Shown: piece after piece, positions 45,701-57,605 of the stretch | Position numbering within the stretch: the stretch's first letter is position 1 | Layout: every line of letters begins with the position of its first letter | Origin: Patagioenas fasciata | Taxonomy: Eukaryota; Chordata; Aves; Columbiformes; Columbidae | DNA length: 64,000 bases | NCBI RefSeq assembly: GCF_037038585.1 | Contig: NC_092520.1 | Span: forward strand, 122,730,001-122,794,000 | Direction of reading: 5' to 3' | Translations under genes and position numbers: made by a program | The notes under the pieces: model-generated | Told to the model about the DNA's origin: nothing | The model's input: only the letters and a program-made list of their open reading frames with translations | Databases searched by the model: none

Positions 45701-47070
45701 CCTACTTTGCATTCATTGCTGTATTTGAGATGATGACAATAAGGTTCCCTTCAAGAGTGGAAAAATGCCAAACTAGTCAGCTTGAGGGCTATGGGTTTTA
45801 GAAGCATCATGTGTTTTACAGCAAGTCAAATTTCAGTTTTCACACAGGCCTTCATAGTTGATTTGATAGTCCAAAGTATAGATATAAATATTTGTAACCT
45901 GATATCTATCTAGATGAAGTAAAAACTCTGTGGGTCACTGAATGAGCACTGGTGTGAAAGTTTTGAAATTAATACCTATCTCTGACCAGCAATTAACCAA
46001 ACATTTCAGTTAAACTTACTACATCTTCTGATACAGTCAACCTGTGTATTATGTTTTAGTTTCTCTGAAATTTTTGCTAAGGCACACATACATTGCAGTA
46101 GTGGCTGGGGAGGAATAGTATTTTCAGGCAGACAGGAAGATATGTACCTTGGTTTTAGGGGGAAATGTTAAAAACATCGATTTAACATCTGTATATCTTG
46201 TAGTGCTAATTTATTTCTTTTTGCAAAGTTCTGTTTTTCTTGAATGACTTTCATACCAGTTCTATGGATGAGAAATAAAAACATTAAAAACTGAAGTACT
46301 GTTCTCAGTTCACAGAGGAACATTGACTTAGGTTGAGAGCCTCACAAGGAAAACCACCAGAAGTGATTGTTATAGGAATAATAGTAAAGAATAAGATCTG
46401 AATTTTAATATGTTCTCTCTAAAAGTTCAAAAGCAAATTAGTTCTTAATTCTGAGTGACACTAATTGAAAAAGCATAATAAAACTTTTTGTCCTGTCTCA
46501 GATGCAATATTCTTTTGTTTTGGCCTTTTAAAAAGGAAATGTATATAGCAGAAAGCAGGAATCTAGGACTCTTGTTATTCTTTGCTAGGAGAATGAAAAA
46601 TCAACTAATGTCTTGTTGTTTTAACAATCTTCTACTTCAGCGAAAGAGAATATCAAATTAATAGTTAAACCTAGCTTTGTTAAAAGAAATGGTAGTTTTC
46701 ACTTGACTGAAAGAAATTTTGACTCGAAAAGTTTTCCAGCTAACATCAGTGAGCAATGAAATCTGCCTTTATCTAATTGATTAATGGCAGTCAAGTGAAG
46801 TGGCTAATGTCTAACCAAAGAGGGACATTTATGCTCAGATTTTTGCTCATTTTCCTATATGAACTATCTTAGTTTGATGTATGTTTTTGTTCTTTTGTTT
46901 TCACAGAAGAGGGATCCTCATTGCTTTGGCTGGCTATTATTGTGGGCATTTTTATTATCCTCGTAGTTCTGACTCTGATCATTCTGTGCTGGAGGAAGAG
47001 GATGTCCAGGAGGGGCTGGACTGGTGAGTCCCTGATGCATGGAAACCAGTGGTTTCTGCAGAGCCCATAA
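42681..47070 (+). CDS. CD200: Gene C: CD200 (OX-2 membrane glycoprotein) orthologue (spliced)
   Basis: Type I membrane glycoprotein; in mammals CD200 binds CD200R on myeloid cells and restrains them. Coding exons are 42681-42738 (leader), 43526-43852 (IgV), 45303-45569 (IgC2) and 46907-47023 (membrane), all in frame at phase 1. The IgV reads [55 protein letters not shown] and GRTCLRVF, collinear with human CD200 and with the extra cysteine pair. The IgC2 begins [17 protein letters not shown], like human VSLHYKFSEDHLNITCSA. The membrane helix is followed by [11 protein letters not shown]. The last coding exon is unresolved: reading through the TGG ACT G|GTGAGT donor gives a stop at 47068-47070, and splicing onward is likelier. 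It is the closest of the three to mammalian CD200 and the only one with a CpG-island promoter. Confidence 0.9.
42739..43525 (+). other. Gene C leader-to-IgV intron
   Basis: A 0.8-kb intron with no recognised element. Confidence 0.7.
43526..43852 (+). CDS. CD200: Gene C exon, IgV domain
   Basis: The acceptor is TGTTGCTGCAG|TG and the donor TTTG|GTGAGG. The 327 bases encode the V domain with four cysteine positions as in CD200 (LNC, GCYTC, RTC) and sequons NVT, NFT, NET and NIT. Confidence 0.95.
44175..44960 (-). mobile_element. CR1 LINE 3' fragment, ~0.8 kb
   Basis: Minus-strand CR1 in the intron between the Ig exons of gene C. The reverse-strand frame 44341-44922 is the CR1 reverse-transcriptase C-terminus, including [36 protein letters not shown] and [11 protein letters not shown]. 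It has a long open stretch, implying a moderately young copy. The + strand begins with the CR1 3' end, CACAGAATCACAGAGTGTTA. Confidence 0.95.
45303..45569 (+). CDS. CD200: Gene C exon, IgC2 domain
   Basis: The acceptor is GTTGGAAG|GT, with a weak pyrimidine tract but the correct phase. The donor is GGAG|GTAGGT. It encodes [20 protein letters not shown], then PEPTITWNN and DLTCRISNT. The frame upstream of the acceptor is also open and hydrophobic ([20 protein letters not shown]), probably by chance. Confidence 0.88.
45570..46906 (+). other. Gene C intron before membrane exon
   Basis: AT-rich 1.3 kb intron without recognised elements. Retaining it would end the protein after GGR, giving a soluble two-Ig form. 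Confidence 0.7.
46907..47023 (+). CDS. CD200: Gene C exon, transmembrane segment
   Basis: The acceptor is TTTTGTTTTCACAG|AA and the donor ACTG|GTGAGT. The membrane part begins [20 protein letters not shown], followed by [14 protein letters not shown]. The human counterpart is YWFSVPLLLSIVSLVILLVL with a basic WKRHR after it. Confidence 0.9.
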
Positions 47071-47890
47071 TAAGGTTTAGTCATCTGCAGAGAAGAATAA
47101 GACTTTGCTGACACACCATTAGGGGTATGAGACTGTCATATCAGACAAGTAAACTTTATAATAATGTGTTTACAGTTATTAGAAGTTGCCTCAGTTGCAT
47201 GTTATTTTAAGAGCTGTTTTCTCACTGGTACTGCCTAGGGACAATACAAGAGTAGAAATTGTGGGGAGAGAGTCCAAGCAGAGCAGGATGTGCTGCTTGT
47301 GGTTTGCTTTCAGGCAGAAGTCTCAGCAGAAGTAATTCACTGGTCTTTCACATTTTCATGGAGGGCCACAAAAGTGTTGAGTATAAGTATGCTCAGGCAA
47401 TTTTCAGCAGAAGACGTATGTTGGAGAGAATTCTGCTCATGCATAGTGAAGTGTCCTCAAGGGAAGGGCTTTCTTCTGGTCACAGTTGCCCCTTTGTATT
47501 TTTAAGACAAACAGTGTAATATGATGGAGAAGTGCACTCAAACTTCGCATATGAGTCTGCTTCCTAATGATGAAGTAAGGAGAAATTGCAATCAGTGTAA
47601 TGTCCTTGAATGTGTGATGAGCTGATCATGGATCAACACAACTTTTTAGTCTCAGCTACCAATAACAGAGTGAAAGGAAAAAATTAGAGGAGGGGGGAGG
47701 CCTCAGGCTTCAGAAATCACAGAAATTTTAGCACCATTGTTGTTTTAACTCTTGCTTAACTGTGTGCTGTGTCTGGCTTTAAATTTTACTAATATGTTTA
47801 GAAATGCCAGCACACATTAACTCAGTTTCTGAATATTTAGATACTTGTTTCATGATGATAATGTGATATAAGGTAAAGAAATGTTTCCAG

Positions 47891-48011
47891 GAATATCAGA
47901 CCTGTCTATTGTGAACTTAGACCTACAGCATCTACTGTGAAGAAGAGTCAATCTAGCAAATCTGCTACTGCCAGAGATACAAAAGACTTCACTGAAAATA
48001 AAGAGAAATGA
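47891..48011 (+). CDS. Candidate tail exon of gene C
   Basis: The acceptor AAATGTTTCCAG|G opens, in phase 2, a frame of NIRPVYCELRPTASTVKKSQ continuing to DTKDFTENKEK and TGA. The composition suits a cytoplasmic tail, and phase 2 matches gene B's tail exon. However, the membrane exon ends in phase 1, so an intermediate exon (possibly one starting at 47313 after TTGCTTTCAG) would be needed. An AATAAA at 47997 also falls inside the frame. In phase 1 the same acceptor gives ISDLSIVNLDLQHLL and stop. Confidence 0.25.
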
Positions 48012-51000
48012 GCGCTTCTTACACCCCAAACATAACTTCTTAATTGTAAAACATATGTGAGCTTTCCATTGATCCGATTTCTGTTGAAATTTCAAACCAA
48101 CCTGGAAGTTCAAGGGCAAGGAGTTGGTTCTTAGTGATTTTTTTGAAAGATCAGAAGAAAAAGATGAAATGCTCAAAAGAAAGATGTATCTTTTTTTCTG
48201 GAACAATCATTCCAAACACAAATGAGCTTGTACTAAGCAGATCTTGAAGGAGATATCTTGAGGCAGAAGTGACATGGCAGAGGTCTGGGATCACCAGCTA
48301 GAACGGATCAGAGTGGACCAGGAAAAGAGAGCACTGAAAATTGAGATGCTGCCTTGCAGAGTTTTGAAGCCCCTTCGTTGCATGCTAGATGAGAACCACA
48401 CTGGGATGCTGTGACTGCACTGGTGCCTGAAGCAGGAGCAATGTCAGTCAGTGAAATGTAACTTGACAAGACTAGGTTGTTCATGTTTAGACTAGGCTGA
48501 GGATGTTGATGTAAGTCCTGGAGTGATTTTGGCCCTTGGATATTAGCGATTCCTCAAGGCAGTGCCCACCTGTGGTTCCAGCAATAGCGTGTAACAAGAG
48601 CATCCCCAAGAATCAGTATGGTTAGCTTCACAGCAGGTTTCCTATGCCCTGTACCACCTGTGAGGTATCAGGTTTGGAACCCTAAAACCATTTCACACAT
48701 CCTGTGCCATGTTGGGGTCATGCAAGACACCATTTATTGCTACAGACACACCACTGTGATGCATAACATAAGCCCACTCATTTTGGAAACTTTGAACAGA
48801 CCCCCCTTTCCCCTGCCTTGTAATAAAAGCGTAAGACACAGAAAAGCATAATAGGTTTAAATTGTGCCCCTTCTTCAGCTGACGACTCTGAGCTTGAAGC
48901 CCCTCTGTGTCGGCAAGACAAATGGGGTCTCATGTCCTGCTGCCTGGGAGATGAGCTGTATTCCTGGCCCCGTGTGTGTGCTGACATGTCACAGGGTCGA
49001 GACTTCGTTTAAATACCTGTTCACTAGGGCAGAGGGGGTAAATCAGGCGAGCAGCATCTAGTAGTGGGTGTAAGTTTGTTGTGCTAGAGTTTAGCAACAA
49101 AATCAGGATTTGAGGAACTTCAATTGTTTGTGTTCCTTCCAATTTAGCATGTATTTTGATTAACTGTTATGCCAGGATGTGACTTCTGCAGTGGGCTAGT
49201 AAGTAGTTTGGTTTCTGTTCTTTTAAAGTAGTCTAGTGTTTATCAGTCTTATTCTGTATCTTTTTAGTTGCTTTTTGGTTTTGAGTTTTGAAAATGTGAT
49301 GTGCTGACCTTGATCCTTTATGCATAAAGGCAACATTACTTTATCCAGAGTAATTTTGACCCATTGTTCGTTTTCCTTCATACAGTTACCAGCTTAGGGA
49401 AAAGTGTAGTCCATCTTCCTAATGTACATCTGTTTCCCTGAGGGCCTCATTAATTAGTTTGTTAAACTCCAGTACTGGTACAATTTGATCACTCTGTCAC
49501 CGTCTGATTGTTTTGGTTTCTTTTTTTCTAGATGCTCTTTTCTGCCTGTTGCTAAAAGTTACTTAGAATTTATCTTGTATATTATTCCACTCTCACTTTC
49601 CTGGCCCCATCCTTAGAATTCCAAGAATACCTGTGGAGCTACACTAATTTTTAATGTTATGTTTAGAGTACATAACCACTCCACAAATATCACATTGTAA
49701 TAAGGAGATCCCCTACACCTCCTTAGTTCCTATCTGAGAAGTACATTGTGGATCCTTGTCTCTTTTTTCCGTGGCTTGTATTTTCCCCAGTCATCTGCAA
49801 AATCTGTTTATTCTGTTTAAAGTCTGGTTGCACTTGATTCACCAAAAAGAGAATAACATCTTACAGAAAGCCCTTTTCTGGTTTTATCCTCTGTTATTCT
49901 CAGATTGCTGGAATGAGGAGCAACACCTACGTACATATTTCTGGAGCACTTTTTGTAACAGCACAATAGAGAGCTAATAGCGCTGGCTGGAGGGTGCCAG
50001 TGTCTGTCTGAGGCTGTTGTCTGGGGCTTCAATGCTTCTTTTTGTTCTACACTAGATAACAAGCAAAGCCTTTCCAGTCTTGTCAAGACGCCTGGTTTTC
50101 AAAGTAAAACAACAGCTTTTTATCTGGGTGACTGAGGACCCTTCTTCATCAAAGTTTCTTCTGCTTCTGCTGTGGAGTTAATAGTTGGCTTTTGCTTTGC
50201 TTTTATTTTTGTTGTTTCCCTCCTCTCCATGGTACACACTCGGGAATCAGGTGAAGAGCTGGGGCTCAAAGTTGATGTCCCATCCCTCAGGCATTTGCTT
50301 TGTCTACCAGTTACAGCACATACATACCATTTGGTTCCCCTGGAAACACCCCAAATAAACCCTCTTCACAACATTTGACAAAAAGTCACTTGTTAGGAAA
50401 CAAACTGAGCAGCCTTTGTAGCGAGAGCTGACGGAAAAGCTTTGGAGAGCTCACATCTTCTTCCTCCGCCAAGCACGGAGGCAAACCTAACTATGCCTAT
50501 CAGGAGATTAAAGTGCAATCAGTGGGTTGCAGTGAATCACCAGACATAACTTCACCCATGCTGGAGGTTTCTCAGTGCTGCTCTTCTGGTGAAAAGTTAC
50601 GCCATTTCCTACCTGGCTCAACTAATAGAGCTTAACTGTAGACCACACCAACATAAAGCAGAACAGTTATTATAACTAGTCAAGTGTCTGGATTGAATCA
50701 AAATAAAGGCTATTATTCTGAGTAAGTTCCTGTGACTTAGCTCTCAAATACATGTCTCAACCTGAGTGCTTTCAGCAGCATCAGTTGTTTATTTCAAGGC
50801 TTGCACAATACTCATATTTCAGCCTGGCCAGTTAAAAAACTTTATATTCAGTTCTCAGGACCTACCAGTCTGCAGGGGAATAAAATTCCATGTAAACAGT
50901 TTCCTGGAGACTTGTGGTGGTCTGTGAGGAGGGATTATTTCACAGATATAAAGGCCAGCATGACTATTTTTTTTAATCACTGATCTCTCTTGGGTAACTT

Positions 51001-53238
51001 ATGCATATTTTGCCACGTGGAAAGCTTTAGAAATGCTGAAACAGTATATTTGTGTTTAAAAGAGCTATAACAGCAAGACAAACAATTCTTGGAGCTTGTT
51101 ATTGAATAGATATGATGTGACCTAGGAAAGCTGAGCAGATTAGATGGACCTAGAAGAAAACTTGGAGAGTTACAGAGGACACTATGTCAGATTAAAATAT
51201 CTGTTCTGCAGAAAGCGCCAACATAGCAACGAGTTTTTCCTGTTTAGAAACTGAAACATTTAGGTTTTCATTCAAGTGGAAAATTCATGGAACTTCGATT
51301 AAGCAGCATTAAAATTATGTTTCAAGATGTTTGCGTCTGAATACAGCCAACTAACTGGCTTTCAAAGAGATGCTGAACCTCAGTGTACCTCAAATGTTAC
51401 ACAAGTGCTATAAAACAGATTGAAAATACCTTGTCGTTACCAGCTAGAGATAAGTTAATACCCTGAATAGCAATTTAAGACATCATTATTATTTTTTGAA
51501 GTGTGGAAGTTCCTGCAAATAATAAAGATTTAAGTCTGTTAAGCTGCAAATACCCACTTGGCTGATCAGCTATAATATGTAAGTATCAGAAACCTAAATT
51601 TTGGTGGCCAAAGATGTCCTGAAAGGTTTGGAAATATTGAAGTCTTGTGCACAAGATTCCAATTATTTGGGAAACATTACAAGAACAAGTACTTGCACAC
51701 ACTTTCCATTGCTTTGTCTATAGTAAAGACAGGAATTATTTCTGGAAGAGTCATTACAGCAGTATCCTCTAGTGTTTATTCAGTTCAGGGGAGGCTGTGT
51801 TTCTAAGCTTTGGCTTAAAAATTACGGCAGTTCTTATTTTATCTGTGTGACTTCACTTGTTTCTTCAGTGGATTTGCTTTTAATAGTGAGAGACTAGTAG
51901 TCGAGAACAACATTGTAGCTATTCAGTTTTAGGAGACTTTTCAAAGTAGTTTTTCCTGAATTGACAGCTAAATCGCAGCCTTTCTGATTATAAACTTGGT
52001 ACATAACTCCCTCTTTCACAAGCCAAATGGACATAACGCACCCTACTCACAGAGGACGTGTCTTGGGCTGACACGTCCCAGCTGGGTAGACTAATTTTAG
52101 AATTGCCTTGGTTTCCTCTCAAGTGTGGCTTTATCATGAGTAGGAGATGATATTTGTCCTATTTTGAATTCCCAAAAATATGTAGTGGTGTAGGTAAAAG
52201 TTGTTTTGCTTACAACAGACTCATTCCTTTACCCTTCTTAACACTACACCAAAAAAAATAAAACAAACAACCCACTCAACACCACAGCACCAAAACATTG
52301 CAGCTAAAGAGACCTAAACATATAAAAATGTCAGTGGAGGGGTAGTTCTGCTGTCAAGCTGCCCATCAGCTTTTCCACAGATATAAATGTTCTGCAACTC
52401 AAGTGGATGTTTTCTGGGTTTAATTACACACTGCTTCCAGACAACTCCTGTTCCCTAGCAAGTCACTTATTTTCCTGTTCACAGAGATGTGCCTGGCAGT
52501 ACCCTCCAGTCTGCATCATTTAGAGAGCGAGCACAGGTGCCCCTTCCAAGCTTTCCATGATTTCGTGCTGCCTGTTTTCATTGGGAAGGACGGGGATGGC
52601 TGGTGCTTTGTGTGTTTTCCCCAGTATGTTTTACTGGGGTAGGGATGCTCCTTGTCCTGCTTTCCATTCGGAGAAGAGCTGGGAGAAGGCATGTGGACAA
52701 ATTCAGGTCTCCTGGGGTATGGCTGCGTTTTTTGTCTGGAAGGATGGAATTAATCCTGTTTGCTCCGGACAGGGTGAAGGTAGTGGTGTAGGAAACACGT
52801 TGGACCTTGTCCTGCCCATCTAAAGGAGAGGTATCAAAGTATAGACTACTAAAAATGAAGCTCCTTCTTTGCAAACAGACAGGCCTTTATTGTGTGTGAT
52901 AAACACTATTTCTATCCTTTGCATTGCACCTGTGCTCATAGTTTGTTATGAAGTATTTTTGCAGTCCTTTATGCTCTTTTACATTCTGACAATAGGACTC
53001 TGTATAAAACCAGGATGTAAAATGACTGGTAGCTGAAAGGGAAAAAAAAATAGCACTCTTGTGATATATGAATAGTTGCCTCAGTGTTTCAATTTCTTGT
53101 TTGCTTTCTTGGTAAGAATAATTTATGTGCTCAATTCAGAAGTGTTTTTCCTTTGCAAAATACTTGGCCCTATGCAGGGTTATTAGATAAGGAGATGAAA
53201 ACATTTTTCTTACTCTATTACAAAAAAAGTAAGGATAC

Positions 53239-53266
53239 CATATATATATATATTTTTTTTTTTTTC
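53239..53266. repeat. TA dinucleotide run followed by T-run
   Basis: About seven TA units followed by some 13 T. Simple sequence. Confidence 0.8.
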
Positions 53267-54912
53267 AAATACACATAAAGGTAGTGTCATAAATGGGGTC
53301 TTAAATACCAGAATGACATTCTGAAATATCAAACTGTTTATATATTCAATAAATAACCTTATTTGTGGATTACCAACCAGAAAAGTTGGCTTGCTTTTCA
53401 GTTTATAAGGTTTTGCATATCCCTTATCTCACTGTCGTACTCTGAATTCTGCAGTATGTGTGGGTTCCAGAGTTTTAAAAAAAGTTTGTTTTAGTAGTAG
53501 GTACATAGTTAGGTTAAAAAAAAAATCACATAATCTTCAGATCAATTTTGGTTTAAATCTAAAATATTGTTTGAAAAGGTGTTGAGGTAGAGGGCGAGGT
53601 TATGGGGGAAGGCAGCAGTGATTCCAATGTCTGCAGTCATTGAAATCACCAAGCAAGAAGCTTTGATTTAAAGCTTCCAATGAAATTTGGTTTTCTCCTT
53701 CTCCATTTTCATTGTTTACTTCAAAGTTAGTGTTTGTTGTTGTTGTCATACTGTAATAACTGCAGGTTTTCCTTCAGCCATCATAAATTGAAATTCACAT
53801 GTAGATTGGTAGTTTATATTGCATAAGATACCTGGAATTTAAAACATCTTTTTCGATAGTGTACTTCCCCCTACACTGGTAATATTTTTTAGCAGCTTCT
53901 GCTGAGCAGGGCCACTTGGAAGTTGAAACCATCTGTAAGCCAGCACCTGGGCTTCTGCTGGTAGTAAATGGCTTTGAATAGGGTGTTGTTGAGCTGCAGT
54001 TTATCTTCACCCAAGGAGAAAATACTGTTGCACAGTGCATAGCATGTCATTTTCCTAACTGGTGTTTTCAGACTTTCTCATAAATATGCTCCCAGAGGAA
54101 TTTCTGTTGCTTAAGGGGAAGAAAAATTATTTTTTTCCCATCAGTTTTAAGACTATTCCTCCTTGGAGCGTAACAACATAATGAAGGCACTGAACATCCC
54201 TTGGAATATCCCTTTTGAGAAGTCTCGGGGGGATGTTGCCAGTGTGGGGAAAGCTGGATGGAGCGAGCGCTGGCCACTGGGAGCAGTGCCTCCTGCAGCT
54301 CTGCCAGCATCTCCTGCAGTGCTCAGGGCAAGTTGTACTGCGTTCAGGTATTCTGGATTTAGACATGGATCCTTCTACATAAGCACACTTTGTGTGGCCG
54401 GAGTGCATCTGTGCTGTTAAGGATAAGGTAGCTTCTCAAATTTAAATTAAGGTATCATGTATAGTGAACAAAGGAAGCAAGGGGGAGCACAGGCTGAAGT
54501 CTGTTCCCCTGTGTTGTAGGAAGATGTGTGACTCGTTATACTTCAGGGGAAGTCCTATGGTTGTTCAGCAAGGAGCAGTTTTGTGACTGTTCCTCACCAC
54601 TTTTCCCACAGTATATTTCCCCCACCCACCCCAATGGCAACCATGGTGCTCAGCAAGACCTGAGGCAGCAACACAATGGCCACGATTCATCCTTTTTCCT
54701 GTTTTTGCTTTGTTTTCTAGGATCCTAGAGAATTTCCGTTCACCTACAAGATCATTACAGCCCAGCAGCCTGAAGTCAATATTGCAAGCAGTGATTTGAC
54801 TGTCTGTAAAGAAACAGCAATAAAAGGGAAATATGTCACATACACTACCTTCTCTAGATGATGAGTTGATCACTGAAAAGACTAGTGAAATGTTTGTTAT
54901 CTGGTCTAGATG

Positions 54913-55150
54913 CTTAATCATAAAAAGTAGGACCAGAGGGACCACTTAGTCCACACCTTTGCTGCCAGGCAGATCTACTTTGCTCCTGCTACCCTTGGTG
55001 CTGCTGGTGTGCAAAATACATCTGCATTCTTCTAGTTGAGTTTTGAAAATGTCCATGGATGGAGGCTCTGCAGACTCACCGGGGATCCTCTTCCAGTGTC
55101 TAATTGTTCTTGCAGTAAAGAGGGATTTAATTTTTACCAACATCCTTCTG
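54913..55150 (-). mobile_element. Old degenerate CR1-like LINE fragment
   Basis: The minus-strand peptide FTARTIRHWKRIPGESAEPP and MDIFKTQLEE follow the pattern of the CR1/L3 reverse-transcriptase end ([20 protein letters not shown]). On the + strand, AGGGACCACTTAGTCCACAC corresponds to the CR1 3' region. It is more diverged than the other CR1 copies here, hence older. Confidence 0.65.
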
Positions 55151-57540
55151 TAATTTCACTTGCAGCAACACTCCATTCAGACGCCAGGAAGAGGGCAATG
55201 GTTTTCCTTCTCTTTTCCAGCTGATCCGACTCCTTTTCCTCAACAACTGTACCAATGACTGTATTGCTTAACTCTCTCTGGATAGACCTGCGGGACTCAA
55301 AACCACAGGACTGAAATGACACCAAGTCTGCCAAAATGATTGAGGAAGAGCAATAGGGCTCCAAGCAGGTGACAGATTAGATACAGTAGCAGCCATAGTT
55401 GGGAAAGACAAGTAAGACAAGTTATAAGTAATTGAATTGATTTGGCTTTTCTTTCTAATCCTGGGGTGGATTTTTTAAAATCTTTTTAGTATATAAGCAA
55501 GGAAGAGACAGAAATAAGGTCCAGTAGTGAAAGTATTGGCATCCCCACCTTTCCTTTCTGTTTTGCTGTCATGCTCTTTTTCTTTTTTCGTTTGAGTTTT
55601 TTGTTTGTTTGTTTTGTGGGTTTTGTGCATTTTGTTTTGTTTTCTGAAATAGCTCTATTAATACCCCAGCCTAGTCCTTTCTTAGCTGTCAAAATGTGCA
55701 GTCAATAGTTCTCATGGTAATCTTTTTCACTGTTTGGAACAGTCTCCTCTGTCTTCATCCTTTTTTTTGTTGTCATCTCTTTTTAAACACAGACAAATTG
55801 CTCTGCTGGCCAAAAGCTATTGTTCCATACTTGGACCTCGTTGTGTGGGATGTTACACCCTGAGCTAACTATCATATGTCACTGCTGTGGATGTAATGGT
55901 GTCAGTGGGGAATTTCACAGATACAGAATTTTGTCATGTTTTTGGTAGCAGGGAAAGACACTACACTACTCTTAAGAGCTGTGACCTACCTCTGCTTCCT
56001 ACTCCAGGTAGGATCTGAGTCCCTCTCCCTCTCTTCCACCCCGGTTGCTCGTTACCCGTGGGAGCCTGCTAATCTGGCCACTTCCAGGATTAATGCTCCA
56101 GTTGCCTTTGCCCCTGCTTGCTGTGCAGCAGCAGGAGGCTGCTTGTGGGAGCAGAGTGCTCCAGGGCATTGCCTTGAAGCTTTTCTTATTTCTGAGGGGT
56201 CAGAGCCTCCCAGAGTCTCACCAGGGCTCCTTGCCTGCTTCACAGGGTGAGGGCTGCTAAAAGCAAGCCTACCTCTAGGCATACCGCCTTTGTGGCCTGT
56301 TTTATTGACAGAATAGAAAGACAGGAGCACTGCAAGGAGTCCTCCAGTGATTTTTGTTCTGCTGGTGAGTGCTAATGTTTGAGGTGTCTCTCAGTCTTCC
56401 TTCTGTCTGAATATTTGTCACCGTATTGAGATCACTACCAGTATCCTCTTGTCCTTTGCATTTGATTAGCATTTTTTGTGCATCCGAAATACTCCATCTT
56501 ACCAAGTACGTAGCGTTTTGGGTTCTGCTCTTTATGTCGTATGTTTACGACCTCTCTAGAGTCCGGCAAAAAGTTGTGTGTGTGCTTACATGTCTCTGTG
56601 TATTACTGAGGATGTGAGGGGTGATGTTTGCTGTTAGTACTGTAGGTGCAATGGGAATTATTTATTTTTATATTTCACTTTTTCTAAATTTAAAAAAAAA
56701 GTCTGATCCAGCCAAAACACCAACTGGCTGTTTTGGTTTGGATTTTCTTTTTTTTGGTGCTTGTTTGAGATACCAGAAATGCTTCATTGCAAGTTGGGTT
56801 TTTTGTGGGTTTGATTTATACTTTGCTTCCTTTCTGCACAGAAATTGGGACTTCAGGGGGTTTTTAAGGTGATTTTTGGTTTGATTTGGTTTGGTTGTTT
56901 TTGTTTTTGTTTTTAATTTGAACAACTTTTGAGATAAATTTACAGAAGAACTTTTGACCAGAACAGTTGTGGTTTACTTCAGATTTCAAAATAACTTCAG
57001 TCAATTAAAAAAAATGTATTTTATATTTTTAGAGTTATTGTGTGTGTCATGTTCATTCCTTAATTATTTTTTATCTGAAGTTACATGCTCTACAGAAGAA
57101 TTAACTGTCCTGTTTTCTGTATTTGCCTTTGCCGAAAAGAAGCGAAATTAAGCAACTTTGAGCATAAGGTCACATGATTCCTTTCATTTGTAGCACGCTG
57201 CTTGGAACATTTTATAAATCAATGAGAGAAGCATCATGCATGAACTTTAAGTGCATGAATAATTCCTTTGGGAAAGGCAGTCACGACCTGGTGTATTCTT
57301 TAAAACACATGACCTTTTGAGTTGAATTGTGAAACCACAATAACTTTCCCTTGTCATGGCATCAACTTGCACTTTTCTTCTTAAAAGATGTGATAGTAAG
57401 AAACTTGGATCAAGTTAAAAGGACATGGCAATGCTGCCATCTCCCTAAAGGAGCTGAGTGTCATGGGATTATGTCCTAGGTTTTGCAATACCAGTGAAAG
57501 GCACCAGGTTATTGCTTGCCTGAGATTAGGATTGAAATAG

Positions 57541-57605
57541 GAATAGAATAGAATAGAATAGAATAGAATAGAATAGAATAGAATAGAATAGAATAGAATA
57601 GAATA
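57541..57605. repeat. (GAATA)13 pentanucleotide microsatellite
   Basis: Thirteen uninterrupted GAATA units. The purity suggests a length-polymorphic locus. On the minus strand it reads as repeated SILFY, which makes a spurious open frame. Confidence 0.95.
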
